The notes: generated by a model not told the origin, from the sequence alone. A stretch of DNA of 64,000 bases from Streptosporangiaceae bacterium (GCA_025934635.1 JAICWX010000002.1:16931-80930), one strand, 5' to 3'. Shown: positions 48,426 to 57,150, counted from the first letter of the stretch. Numbers and translations: made by a program.

Positions 48426-49684
48426 TGAGCGCCGACACCGCCGGCACCGATGTCATCACCGCCGCCGTCCGGGACCTGCTGGCGCGGCGCCGTCCGGGCT
48501 ACTGCCTGCCCGGCCCCATGTACGGCGGCCACGAGACCCACGCCGCGGACCTGCGGCACCTCTGGTACCGGGAATGGGTATTCGCCGGGCACGAATGCGA
48601 GCTCACCAGTCCGGGCGACTTCATTACCCTGACGGTCGGGGACTACCCGCTCGTCGTCGTCCGCGGGCCCGACGGGACACTGCGGGCGCTGCACAACGTC
48701 TGCCGGCACCGCGGTGCCCTGATCTGCAGCGCGCCGTCCGGGACGACCCGCCGCAAGTTCGTCTGCCCCTATCACCAGTGGGCCTACGAGCTGGACGGCC
48801 GGCTCTACCGGGCGCGGGCGTGGCCCGGCCCCGAACCGGCCGGGCTCGGCCTGCTGCCCGCCCGCTGCGCGGTCGTCGGCGGCCTGGTGTTCGTCTGCGT
48901 CGCCGACGAGGCACCGCCGGTCGAACCGCTCCGCATGCTCGTCGAGCCCTACCTGGCGCCGTTCCGGCTCCCGGCGGCCAGGGTCGCCGCGGACTCGGTC
49001 GTCGTCGAAGACGGCAACTGGAAGCTCGTCATGGAGAACAACCGCGAGTGCTACCACTGCGCGCGCAGCCACCCGGAACTGACCCGGACGTTCCCGCTGG
49101 CTCCGCTGCACTCAGGCAACGCGCAGGGCGACGACGCGCGGGCGACCAACGAGCTCACCGGGCGGTGCGAGCGGGCCGGCCTGCCGAGCGCGTTCCGCGC
49201 GAGCCCGGACTACCAGTACCGCGTCATGAGGATGGCGCTGGACAACGGCGCCCGCTCGATGACGATGGACGGCTCGCCCGCCGTCGCCCGGCGGTTCGCC
49301 GGCCTGCCGGACGCGGTCGGGGACGTCGGTGACGTGCTTTTCTACCACTACCCGTCGACGTGGAGCCATTTCATGGGCGACCATGTCGTGACCTTCCGGC
49401 TGCTGCCGGCCGGCCCGCGGTCGACCCAGCTCCGTACCACGTGGCTCGTCCCCGGGGACGCCGTCGAAGGCGTCGACTACGACCCCGGCCGCCTGACCGA
49501 GGTGTGGCTGAGGACGAACGAGCAGGACGCGGCCCTGGTCGCGCGCGCCCAGCTCGGGGTGTCGTCACCCGCCTTCGTTCCGGGGCCGTACGCACCCGTC
49601 GAGGAGGAAGGAGTCAGCCAGTTCGCCGACTGGTACACCCGCCTGCTCGAATCGCGGCTTGGGCCGCCGGCACCAGCCCCGTAG
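48425..49684 (+). CDS. Rieske non-heme iron oxygenase, large subunit (GbcA/Stc2-like)
   Basis: A protein of 419 residues from the ATG at 48425. The Rieske [2Fe-2S] ligands are Cys93-x-His95 (VCRHRGA) and Cys114-x2-His117 (CPYHQWAY). The mononuclear iron site has His211 and His216 in NRECYHCARSHPEL. The best resemblance is to glycine-betaine monooxygenase and stachydrine (proline betaine) demethylase, which oxidatively remove N-methyl groups. Coupled with the demethylase-like flavoprotein upstream, this suggests stepwise demethylation of a betaine. No separate ferredoxin-reductase subunit is adjacent, so electrons must come from a partner elsewhere. Confidence 0.92.
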   Translation: MSADTAGTDVITAAVRDLLARRRPGYCLPGPMYGGHETHAADLRHLWYREWVFAGHECELTSPGDFITLTVGDYPLVVVRGPDGTLRALHNVCRHRGALICSAPSGTTRRKFVCPYHQWAYELDGRLYRARAWPGPEPAGLGLLPARCAVVGGLVFVCVADEAPPVEPLRMLVEPYLAPFRLPAARVAADSVVVEDGNWKLVMENNRECYHCARSHPELTRTFPLAPLHSGNAQGDDARATNELTGRCERAGLPSAFRASPDYQYRVMRMALDNGARSMTMDGSPAVARRFAGLPDAVGDVGDVLFYHYPSTWSHFMGDHVVTFRLLPAGPRSTQLRTTWLVPGDAVEGVDYDPGRLTEVWLRTNEQDAALVARAQLGVSSPAFVPGPYAPVEEEGVSQFADWYTRLLESRLGPPAPAP

Positions 49685-49831
49685 CCATTTGCCATGGCAC
49701 GCAGTTTTCTGTGGCGTTTCACCGGGACCGTTCGGTCGCCTGCTTTTGCACTTTGATTTTCTGCCTGCGGGTGAGTGCAGGGCCGCGCCCTGGTGAGCTG
49801 CGGCCAGCCCGGCGGTCTCTAGAGTTGGGCT

Positions 49832-50719
49832 GTGAAATTCTCCCTGTGGCCCCGGAACAACCGCCCGCCCGCCGACCTCCTGGAGGAAGTCCGCGCGGCG
49901 GACGCTGACGGCTGGCACGGTGTCTGGCTGGCCGACCACTACATGCCCGACACCGGCGACACGACGCCGAAGCGCGGCGACGTCTACGAGTGCTGGGCGC
50001 TGCTGCCTGCCCTGGCCGCGGTGACCGGGCGGGTCCGGATCGGGACGCTCGTCTCGCCGACCTCGGTTCACCATCCGGCCTTGCTCGCCAAGCGCGCCGC
50101 CACGATCGACCGGCTCTCCGGCGGCCGGATGGTCCTCGGCCTCGGCGCGGGCTGGCAGATCAACGAGCACCATGCCTACGGCATCGACCTCGAGCCGCCC
50201 GGCAAGCGGGTGAGCCGGTTCGAGGAGGCCATCGGGATCGTCCGCTCCCTGCTGGCGGAGGACGCCACCACCTTCCACGGCGAGTTCTACGACTTCACCG
50301 ACGCCCCGTGCGACCCCAAGCCCGTTCAGTCGCCGCTGCCGCTGCTGGTCGGCACCCGCGGGCCGCGCATGCTCCGCATCGCCGCCCGCAACGCCAGCGA
50401 GTGGAACACCTGGAGCGCGCCGGACCTGGCCGCCCGGCGTACCGCACTGGTCGAGGCCTGCGAGGCGGTGGGCCGTGCCCCGGCCACGATGTGGACGTCG
50501 GTCAATGCCCTGGTGGAACTGGGCAAGAGCGCGCCGACGCCCGGCTACCCGGCCATCGCGGGCACCGCCCAGCAACTGGTCGACCAGCTCGGGCAGTACG
50601 CTGACCTCGGCTTTGACGAGTTCATCCTGCCCGACTGGAACCTGGGCAGGGACAGGGCCGAGCGCGCGGACAACCTCGCCCGGATCAGGACCGAGGTGCT
50701 CGGCCAGGTGCCGGCCTAG
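49832..50719 (+). CDS. LLM-class (luciferase-like) F420-dependent oxidoreductase
   Basis: This 295-residue TIM-barrel oxidoreductase starts at GTG 49832. Motifs include DGWHGVWLADHYMP, VRIGTLVSPTSVHHPALLAKRAATIDRLSGGRMVLGLGAGWQINEH and FDEFILPDWNLG, typical of bacterial luciferase-family proteins that use coenzyme F420 or FMN in actinomycetes. The substrate is unknown. It stands 147 bp after the Rieske gene and could be read through from it, but no functional tie is clear. It is convergent with the response-regulator gene at 50829. Confidence 0.9.
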   Translation: MKFSLWPRNNRPPADLLEEVRAADADGWHGVWLADHYMPDTGDTTPKRGDVYECWALLPALAAVTGRVRIGTLVSPTSVHHPALLAKRAATIDRLSGGRMVLGLGAGWQINEHHAYGIDLEPPGKRVSRFEEAIGIVRSLLAEDATTFHGEFYDFTDAPCDPKPVQSPLPLLVGTRGPRMLRIAARNASEWNTWSAPDLAARRTALVEACEAVGRAPATMWTSVNALVELGKSAPTPGYPAIAGTAQQLVDQLGQYADLGFDEFILPDWNLGRDRAERADNLARIRTEVLGQVPA

Positions 50720-50828
50720 GACGGCGCCGTGTCACCCGATCGGGCGTCATGACACTTCGTCCCCGGCTCGGGAGAATGCTGACTGTACGACAGCTCCCGG
50801 GGGGGAGGCTTGGGTGTCCCGGGACCAT

Positions 50829-51542
50829 TTACTGGCTCCGGGCACCCGGGCTGGGCTGGTCCGCAGCGGTGCGGGCGAATGACTGGTACGGCATGATCTC
50901 GCCTGGCCTGATCACGCCGTCCTCGATGGCGCGGGCGAGCAGCGCGTCCTTGCTCGTCGCGGTCCGCCCGGTGGCCGCGTACTTGGCGCGCGCGCGGGTG
51001 ATGTACTGCCGGACCGTGTTCTCGCTGATCGACATGCGCCGGCCGACCGATGCCTTCGACATGCCCTGGAACCACAGCAGCAGCGCCTGCCGCTCCTGCT
51101 CCGACAGTGCCGGCCGGGCCGGGCGCTGGTCGGCGAGCATCGCCCGGGCCTGGGACCGGGTCACGTAGGGCCGGTCGGCGGCCGCCGCCAGCACGGCCTC
51201 GACCAGGTGGTCGCGGCCCTCGTCCTTGGACAGGTAGGCGTGGGCGCCGTTGTCCAGCGTCTCCATCACGATCGCCGGGTCGCTGTGCCCGGAGAAGGCC
51301 ACCACCCGGTTCCCGGCGGCCACCAACCCGGGGATCTGCGGGGTGACCAGCACGCCGTCCAGCTCCAGGTCCAGGATGACCACGTCGGCCGGCGGCCGCG
51401 CCGCCGCGCGGAGCCCGGCCAGGTCGCGTGCCGTCTGCACCAGCCGCACCCGCTGGCCGGGATCGGACCGGATCCAGGACGCCACCCCCTCGGTGACGAC
51501 CGGGTGATCTTCGATAATCGCGACCGTCACCGGCTGTTCCAT
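50829..51542 (-). CDS. LuxR-type response regulator (NarL-like)
   Basis: A protein of 237 residues. The receiver has acidic residues in IIEDHPVV, the phosphoacceptor Asp in VVILDLELDG and the conserved Lys in AYLSKDEG. The LuxR HTH (LSEQERQALLLWFQGMSKASVGRRMSISENTVRQYITRARAKYAATG) is slightly atypical, with tyrosine in place of the usual HVxxIxxKL block. It overlaps the preceding membrane-protein gene by 16 bp and is the last gene of a three-gene signalling operon. Confidence 0.9.
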   Translation of the reverse strand: MEQPVTVAIIEDHPVVTEGVASWIRSDPGQRVRLVQTARDLAGLRAAARPPADVVILDLELDGVLVTPQIPGLVAAGNRVVAFSGHSDPAIVMETLDNGAHAYLSKDEGRDHLVEAVLAAAADRPYVTRSQARAMLADQRPARPALSEQERQALLLWFQGMSKASVGRRMSISENTVRQYITRARAKYAATGRTATSKDALLARAIEDGVIRPGEIMPYQSFARTAADQPSPGARSQ

Positions 51543-52642
51543 CGTGCCTCCGCCCAGAGCATGCCGCCGTCTTGCTGCTGCTCGATGAGAACCCCCTCAC
51601 CGGCTGCCGGGAGCCGGACGACTGCGCTGGTATCGGCGACGAAGCTGACGGCGATGCCGTCGGCCACCGTCGCCAGGGTGATCCGCGCCTGGCGGTGCGC
51701 GGCGGTCAGGATCGCGATGGCCGCGTCGGTGATCACCCGCCGGGCCGGGGCGGGCACCGGCGGCAGCGACCCGGCCGTCTCGATCTCGATGGCGACCCCG
51801 CGCCGCTCGGCCACGTCGGCACTCGCGTGCAGCTCGTGCACCAGCGATCCGGGTACCTCATCGCCCTCGGCCAGCAGCCGGCGCAGCCGGGCGGCCTGGA
51901 CCGCGCACCTGATCTGCACCTGCTCATCGCCCGGGTCGGCCGTCCCGGCGGCCAGTTCGGCCACCAGCGGGGCGGCACTTTCCTGCAGCGCCAGCCAGCG
52001 GGCGCGCCGGGCGACCCGGATGATCTCTGCGGTGGCCGCCCGCTCAAGCGCGGCGTGCTCACTGGCGGCCGCCGTGGCGGCCTGGCCGGCCGCGACGTCC
52101 AGCGCCCGGACCCCGGCGGCCACGGCGACCTGGGCACCGGTCGACCAGGCCAGCACGGCGAGGAACCCGGCCAGGTCGGCGCGGTGCAGCCCGTCCCAGA
52201 CCTGGACGCCCAGGGTGGCCAGGGCCTCGGCGGCGAGGAAGACCGCGAGCTCGGCGAACCGGCGGCGGAGCAGCACCAGGACGCCAGTCCAGCCGGCACT
52301 CCCCCACGCCCAGTTGACCGCCAGCATCTGGCCCGCCGGGCTGGCCGCCGCCGCGGCCGTGCTGGCGGCCAGCGCGATCACGGCCACCGCCCAGGCCGGG
52401 ACCCAGCCGGGCTCTCCGCGCAGCACCAGGACCGTCCCGGCGGTGATCGCCAGCGCCATGACCAGCCACATGACGCCCTGGAAGGCGAACGAGCCGTAGG
52501 CCGGCCGGTCATGCAGCAGCTGCCCGCCCGCTCCGGCCAGATGCCAGCCGGCGACCAGGAAGACCACCGCGATGGTGAAGGCCCGCTGGTAGCGGCCCGA
52601 CATCACCGCGGCCGGCTGCGCTGCTGGCTGCATGGGGGTCAT
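51527..52642 (-). CDS. Membrane protein with degenerate sensor-kinase-like C-terminus
   Basis: A protein of 371 residues. Four to six hydrophobic helices span about 20-185. A coiled-coil-like helix follows (EHAALERAATAEIIRVARRARWLALQESAAPLVAELAAG), then a C-terminal alpha/beta region (PAPARRVITDAAIAILTAAHRQARITLATVADGIAVSFVAD) that occupies the place of a GHKL domain but lacks N- and G-boxes. No phosphoacceptor His with the usual H-D or H-E neighbour is present. It is sandwiched by overlaps between a true kinase gene (4 bp) and the response-regulator gene (16 bp). It may be a non-catalytic sensor or a kinase modulator. Confidence 0.75.
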   Translation of the reverse strand: MTPMQPAAQPAAVMSGRYQRAFTIAVVFLVAGWHLAGAGGQLLHDRPAYGSFAFQGVMWLVMALAITAGTVLVLRGEPGWVPAWAVAVIALAASTAAAAASPAGQMLAVNWAWGSAGWTGVLVLLRRRFAELAVFLAAEALATLGVQVWDGLHRADLAGFLAVLAWSTGAQVAVAAGVRALDVAAGQAATAAASEHAALERAATAEIIRVARRARWLALQESAAPLVAELAAGTADPGDEQVQIRCAVQAARLRRLLAEGDEVPGSLVHELHASADVAERRGVAIEIETAGSLPPVPAPARRVITDAAIAILTAAHRQARITLATVADGIAVSFVADTSAVVRLPAAGEGVLIEQQQDGGMLWAEARWNSR

Positions 52643-53871
52643 GCCGGCCAGCTCACGGTGACGGTCGTGCCCGCGCCGGGACGGCTGGCGATCGCGGCCC
52701 GACCGCCGGCCGCCACCATCCGCCCGGTGATCGACTCGCGGATGCCCCGGCGCGACGGCGGGGTGGCAGCCGGGTCGAACCCGTGGCCTCGGTCAGTGAT
52801 CTTGACGACCGCCCAGCCCTCACCGCCGGTGACGGTGACGTCGGCCTCGCCGGTCCCGGCGTGCCGCTCGACGTTGCGCAGCGCCTCGCCGACGCAGGCG
52901 ACGACCTGGTCCGCGACCGGCGACGGCAGCGTGACCGGGACGAGCTTGAGCCGCACGGCCAGGTCACCGGTGCTGACCGCGGCCCGCTCCAGTCGCGGCC
53001 GCAGGTCAGTCAGCCGGACCGGGCCGACTGGTACGGTCTCGGCGCCTGGCCTGACTGGGGCGGTCGCGAGCCCTTGCAGCACGTCCAGGTCGCGGGCGGC
53101 CTGCGCGGTCAGCGCCGGAGACGGCCCGGCAAAGGCGCCGGCCGCGACCATGGTCAGGGTCGACAGGACGGTGTCGTGCAACTGGCGGTGCTGTTCGCGC
53201 TGGTCAGCGCGCCGCGCCTGGTCGGCGCGGAGCTGCCGCTCGGTCTCCAGGCTGGTGGCGACGACCGCGTCCGCCTGCCGGGCGCCGCCGCGGATCACCG
53301 CCACCAGCCCGGCGGCGACGATCGTCTCCACGATCAGCAGCCAGGCGTCGGCCGGGTGGCCGGCGCCGAGACCGTAGGCGATGACCACGATCGCGGCCCC
53401 GGGCAGCCCGAGCCACGGCCGCAGCGCGATCTGCAGGATGTACACCGACGTGCAGGCCAGCGGGAGCATCCAGGTCGTGTCGTCCTTGATCAGCACGGCC
53501 GGGACCAGGTGCTGCTGCGCCAGCGCCAGCGCCGAGATCACCGCGGCGTCGGCCAGCACCACGGCCGGCGTCAGCCCGGACCGCCGGATCCGCCAGGCGA
53601 AAAGAGCTGACCACACGCACAGGGCCGTCAGCAGCGCGCCCAGCCACCAGCCGGAGATCTGCCTCGTCGCGGCCAGCACGGCGATCGCGGTGAACAACAC
53701 CGCGCCGCCGAGGCGCAGGGCGATCACGTAATAGCCAGCCAGCCGGTTCAGGGCCTGGTCGGATGGCCCGGCCAGCCGTGCGCGGCGTGTCCGCTGCTGG
53801 CGGCCCGCGGACGGCTGGACCTGCCTTCCGACGGAATCGGCTGCCGGCTCCACCGGATCAGTATGCGACAT
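52639..53871 (-). CDS. Sensor histidine kinase of a NarL-type system
   Basis: A kinase of 410 residues from the ATG at 53871. About five to six membrane helices occupy 40-190. The phosphoacceptor region is REQHRQLHDTVLSTLTMV (His-Asp pair as in HisKA_3-like kinases), and the GHKL domain has ACVGEALRNVERHAG (N-box), KITDRGHGFD (G1) and SRRGIRESITGRM (G2). Upstream ATGs at 53904 and 53973 are possible but less likely. It is the first gene of the operon; its likely partner is the LuxR-type regulator two genes downstream. Confidence 0.88.
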   Translation of the reverse strand: MSHTDPVEPAADSVGRQVQPSAGRQQRTRRARLAGPSDQALNRLAGYYVIALRLGGAVLFTAIAVLAATRQISGWWLGALLTALCVWSALFAWRIRRSGLTPAVVLADAAVISALALAQQHLVPAVLIKDDTTWMLPLACTSVYILQIALRPWLGLPGAAIVVIAYGLGAGHPADAWLLIVETIVAAGLVAVIRGGARQADAVVATSLETERQLRADQARRADQREQHRQLHDTVLSTLTMVAAGAFAGPSPALTAQAARDLDVLQGLATAPVRPGAETVPVGPVRLTDLRPRLERAAVSTGDLAVRLKLVPVTLPSPVADQVVACVGEALRNVERHAGTGEADVTVTGGEGWAVVKITDRGHGFDPAATPPSRRGIRESITGRMVAAGGRAAIASRPGAGTTVTVSWPA

Positions 53872-54335
53872 AACCGCGACACCGGGAACGGTAATGTTCA
53901 ACATCTTGACCGGGCCGAATAAAGTTGCGCTTTTCCTTTTAATCGGCGGTCGTTCCCAGTAGCTGCGAGCCATGCTGGCCGTCGCGTCGCAGGTCGCTCA
54001 TCACTTTGGTCACACGCTTCACAAGCCGCTGGCACCCGGGCGTTGCCGCCGTATTGGCTATCGCCTCGATCAGCGAATGGCATTTGATAACAGGCCTGCT
54101 AGGGCGTTTCCCGTAAACGCAGCGGGCGCAGGCTCCGGCGGAAGCTGGCAGCCCTGCGCTGGGTTGCCGCCCCAGAATCCACGTCCGCACCACAGGTCTC
54201 GCCCGTCACACGCCCCGCCTTCCGGCAGCGACATTGATGCTCCATCCACGTCGTGCCAGCAGCATCGATGCTCCATCCATGCCGTTACTGGGCCGGCCGG
54301 GGCGCGGCGGCCCCGCACCAGGCGCACCGCGGGCA
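53872..54335. other. 464-bp intergenic region between kinase operon and AlkB gene
   Basis: No gene is supported. The left third is A+T-rich for this genome and probably holds the promoter of the minus-strand kinase operon. The centre contains the third copy of the paired palindromic repeat (54230-54283). The flanks of the repeat resemble those of loci A and B. Confidence 0.5.
54230..54283 (-). repeat. Paired 23-bp palindromic repeat, locus C
   Basis: Read on the minus strand, copies lie at 54283-54261 (arms GGCATGGATG and CATCGATGCT) and 54252-54230 (arms GACGTGGATG and CATCAATGTC), centred on GAG, again with a 31-bp period and an 8-bp spacer. It begins 53 bp after the AlkB gene stop, in that gene's orientation. 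A frame starting MEHRCCWHDVDGASMS crosses the pair. Confidence 0.85.
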
Positions 54336-55007
54336 TCACCCGGCCCCAGCGTCGGGGCAGGGCTGGCGTCGGGGCAGGGCTGGGGCGAAGTTGATGCTGA
54401 TGCGAGGGCCGGCGGGGGTGGCCTGCTTGGGCACCGAGTGACGCCAGTCGCGCTGGGCACGGCCGCCCATGACGATCAGGTCGCCGGAGGCGACGGCCAG
54501 CGACACGCTCTGGCCGCCCCCGGCCGGCTTGATGAGGAAGCGCCGGGTGGCGCCCAGGCTGAGCACCGGCACGATGCTGGTTTCCTGGATCTTGCCGATC
54601 GGGTCTCCGTGCCAGCTGGTCGAGTCACGGTGGGTGCGGTACAGGTTGAGCCACAGGTAGCGGTAGGCGACCCCGTAGTGCCGCGCGAGCGTGGCGGTGA
54701 TGGTGTGCAGCAGCTGCTGCGGGGCGGCCGAGATGTCGTGGTATTCGGCGGTCAGGCGCGGCTCGGTGACACGGCGCGCGTAGATGTACCGGTCGCGCTG
54801 TTCCCACGGCGCGGTGGCCATGAGCTCATCGAACAGGCTGCCGCTGCCGCGCAGCCAGCCCGGCGCATGCTCGATCCACGATGTCTGGTCCAGCTCGATC
54901 CGCCGCCTGGTCGTGAAGCCGGCGTCGACCGCCGGGCCGAGGTCCTCGAACAGGTCGCCCTGATGCACCGGCGGCGCGGATACGGCGGCTGCGGGTGTGT
55001 TGCTCAT
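54336..55007 (-). CDS. AlkB-like 2-oxoglutarate/Fe(II) dioxygenase
   Basis: A protein of 223 residues. The iron ligands are His133 and Asp135 (TSWHGDPIGK) and His190 (WRHSVPK), and the 2-oxoglutarate Arg is in RISINF (Arg202). The central NLYRTHRDSTSWHGD and VLSLGATRRFLIKP blocks match AlkB, which removes methyl groups from N1-methyladenine and N3-methylcytosine in DNA or RNA. It is the last gene of an operon with an Ada-AlkA protein and a PEP-mutase-like protein, which supports a role in alkylation repair. Confidence 0.93.
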   Translation of the reverse strand: MSNTPAAAVSAPPVHQGDLFEDLGPAVDAGFTTRRRIELDQTSWIEHAPGWLRGSGSLFDELMATAPWEQRDRYIYARRVTEPRLTAEYHDISAAPQQLLHTITATLARHYGVAYRYLWLNLYRTHRDSTSWHGDPIGKIQETSIVPVLSLGATRRFLIKPAGGGQSVSLAVASGDLIVMGGRAQRDWRHSVPKQATPAGPRISINFAPALPRRQPCPDAGAG

Positions 55008-55020
55008 GACCAGTCCTTTG

Positions 55021-55857
55021 TCAGCGGGCCGGGAAGGCCCGGTTGATGTCGCCGAAGGAGTCAGCGCCGGCGATCGAGTCGTAGGTGCCGGCGGTGAGGA
55101 CCTCGGCCGCGGCCTTGCGGGCCAGGGTGTAGGCGGCCTGGGTGATCGCCTGGCCCAGGCTGACCCGCCGCACCCCGGCCGCGCGCAGCGCCGCGACGTC
55201 CGGCGCTCCGGGGCCGGCCATGACGTTGACCGGCAGGGAGACCTTGCCGGTCAGGGCGGCAAGGGTGCCCAGGTCGAGCAGCCCGGGCACGAACAGGCTG
55301 TCCGCGCCCGCCTCGGCGTAGGCGGCGGCGCGGGCCAGCACGTCATCGAGGCGCCCGGCAGGCTCGCCGATCTCGAACAGGAACACATCGGTGCGGGCGT
55401 TGATCACGAGCTCGGGCAGTCCCGCGTCGGCGGCGGCCGCGCGGGCGGCGCGGATGCGCGCCGCCTGGGCCGCGGCATCGAACAGGCCGCCGTCCGGGGC
55501 GCCGCTGTCCTCGAGGTTGATCCCGACGGCGCCGGCGCCGATCATCGCGGCGACGGTCGCCGCGACCGCGCCGGGATCGCGGCCGTAGCCGCCCTCGATG
55601 TCGGCGGTGACCGGCCGGTCGACCGCCGCCGCGATCCGCGCGACCACCCCGGCGGCCTCCGGCCGGCTGAGGTGCTGCCCGTCCGGGCGGCCGAGCGACC
55701 AGGACACGCCGGCGCTGGTGGTGGCGATGACCTGTGCCCCGGCGGCGGCGATCATCACCGCGCTGCCGGCATCCCAGGCGTTCGGCAAGACGAAGATCCC
55801 GTCCTCGTGCAGGGAACGCAGCGTGACGGCCTTGGCGTGCTGGCGTTCGGAAACCAT
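55021..55857 (-). CDS. Isocitrate lyase/phosphoenolpyruvate mutase-family protein
   Basis: This 278-residue TIM-barrel protein has LPNAWDAGSAVMIAAAGAQVIATTSAG, PVTADIEGGYGRDPGAVAATV, GAVGINLEDSG and LVINARTDVFLF. Asp and Glu in DIEGG and LED are the usual Mg2+ ligands. It lacks the KKCGH motif of true isocitrate lyases, so it is in the PEP mutase/oxaloacetate decarboxylase-like group of unknown substrate. It lies 17 bp after the Ada-AlkA gene and 13 bp before AlkB; why it sits in a repair operon is not clear. Confidence 0.9.
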   Translation of the reverse strand: MVSERQHAKAVTLRSLHEDGIFVLPNAWDAGSAVMIAAAGAQVIATTSAGVSWSLGRPDGQHLSRPEAAGVVARIAAAVDRPVTADIEGGYGRDPGAVAATVAAMIGAGAVGINLEDSGAPDGGLFDAAAQAARIRAARAAAADAGLPELVINARTDVFLFEIGEPAGRLDDVLARAAAYAEAGADSLFVPGLLDLGTLAALTGKVSLPVNVMAGPGAPDVAALRAAGVRRVSLGQAITQAAYTLARKAAAEVLTAGTYDSIAGADSFGDINRAFPAR

Positions 55858-55874
55858 GGTGAGTCCTTTCAGGT

Positions 55875-57050
55875 TCAGGGCTGGTGGCCCAGCCGGAGTG
55901 CGATCTGGCGGGCCGTGGCGGGCCGGATGCCGGCGACCGCGGTCAGCGAGCTCATCAGGTCAGCACGGCTGGCACTGTGGTCGAGCGCGATCTGTCTCGT
56001 GGCGACGCCGGCCGCCAGGCTGGCCAGGGTCCTGGCGGCCACCGGCGGCAGGTCAAGCCCGGCCGGACCCGCGGCCGCCAGCACCTCGGCGGACGGGAAC
56101 AGCCGCGTCAGCCCGTGGGTAAGGCCGGGCACCGGCGACCCGAACCGGTCCGCTATCCGGCCGAGGTGCGCACGGGCCTGGCCGGGGTCATCGCATTCCT
56201 GGGCCACGACGGCCTGGACCGCGGCCTCGAACGGCCCCCAGGCACCCGGTACCCGGACGTCAGGACGGGCATCGGTCCCGGCCATCCGGCCTGCGCGGCC
56301 GACCACGTGTATCAGCCCTTCCCAGTACGGCAGGTGGGCCCGGAGCAGCAGGTGGTCTGCTCCTCCGGGGCGGATTTCGAGCATGCCCGGGGCGCCGTCG
56401 AGGCTGATCGTCCGGCGGTACACCCGGTCGGACACCGACTCCACGCCGGGGACCGCACGGCTCGCGAAGAACGCCGCCATCGCATCCCAGTCGAGGGGCG
56501 GCTGGAACGGCAGCCGCATCGTCAGCCCCCCGTCCGCGGCCAGCCGGTCGGCCCGCCTCCGGCGGGCTCGCAGCTCGCTGGGCGCGGCGCGGAAGACCTC
56601 GCGCATCTGCCGGTTGAACTGGCGCACGCTGGCGAATCCGGACGCGAACGCCACGTCGCCCGCGGCCATGTCGGTGTCGTCGAGCAGCCGCCGCGCGAAG
56701 TGCGCCCGCCTCGACCGGGCTAGCTGGTCGGGGGTGATGCCCAGCTGGTCGTGGAAGATCCGCCGCAGGTGCCGGGGCGAGACCGCGAGCCTCGTCCCGA
56801 GCGCCGCCTCGGTCCCGGTGTCCAGCACCCCTTCGATGATCAGCTGGACCGCGCGGCAGACGAGCTCGGGGGCATCCGCGCCGGGCAGCCCCGCGGTCCG
56901 GTACGGCCGGCAGCGCAGGCAGGCCCGGTACCCGGCCGATTCCGCGCTCGCGGCCAGCTCGAACGTCCGCACGTTCTCGGCCCGCGGCCGCGCGCGGCAG
57001 CCGGGCCGGCAGTAGATGCCGGTGGTCACCACGGCCGAGTACGTCGTCAT
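55875..57050 (-). CDS. Ada-type methyl-sensor/AraC regulator fused to a truncated AlkA glycosylase
   Basis: A protein of 391 residues from the ATG at 57050. An Ada metal-binding domain (Cys14, Cys18, Cys44, Cys47; TTGIYCRPGCRAR) lacks the usual N-terminal RDxxFDGxF segment. An AraC-type HTH follows (about 62-165). An AlkA-like domain (about 180-391) ends at the helix-hairpin-helix (VAGIRPATARQIALRLG) and stops before the catalytic Asp that normally comes about 12 residues later. It can probably still sense methyl phosphotriesters and activate transcription, but base excision is unlikely. It is the first gene of the alkylation operon. Confidence 0.85.
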   Translation of the reverse strand: MTTYSAVVTTGIYCRPGCRARPRAENVRTFELAASAESAGYRACLRCRPYRTAGLPGADAPELVCRAVQLIIEGVLDTGTEAALGTRLAVSPRHLRRIFHDQLGITPDQLARSRRAHFARRLLDDTDMAAGDVAFASGFASVRQFNRQMREVFRAAPSELRARRRRADRLAADGGLTMRLPFQPPLDWDAMAAFFASRAVPGVESVSDRVYRRTISLDGAPGMLEIRPGGADHLLLRAHLPYWEGLIHVVGRAGRMAGTDARPDVRVPGAWGPFEAAVQAVVAQECDDPGQARAHLGRIADRFGSPVPGLTHGLTRLFPSAEVLAAAGPAGLDLPPVAARTLASLAAGVATRQIALDHSASRADLMSSLTAVAGIRPATARQIALRLGHQP

Positions 57051-57150
57051 CTCTTTCGGTATATCCGCCGCGCGGCGCCCGGGCTGGCCATATTCGGACA
57101 AGGTCATTGCCACGTTTGCCGGTTATGACCAGGGCAGACGGACTGGGGCG

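Noticed and set aside
50740..50828. Terminator between the convergent LLM oxidoreductase and response-regulator genes
   Set aside because: GC-rich repeats (CCCGGG words) can pair in several ways, but no stable single stem with a T-run is evident.
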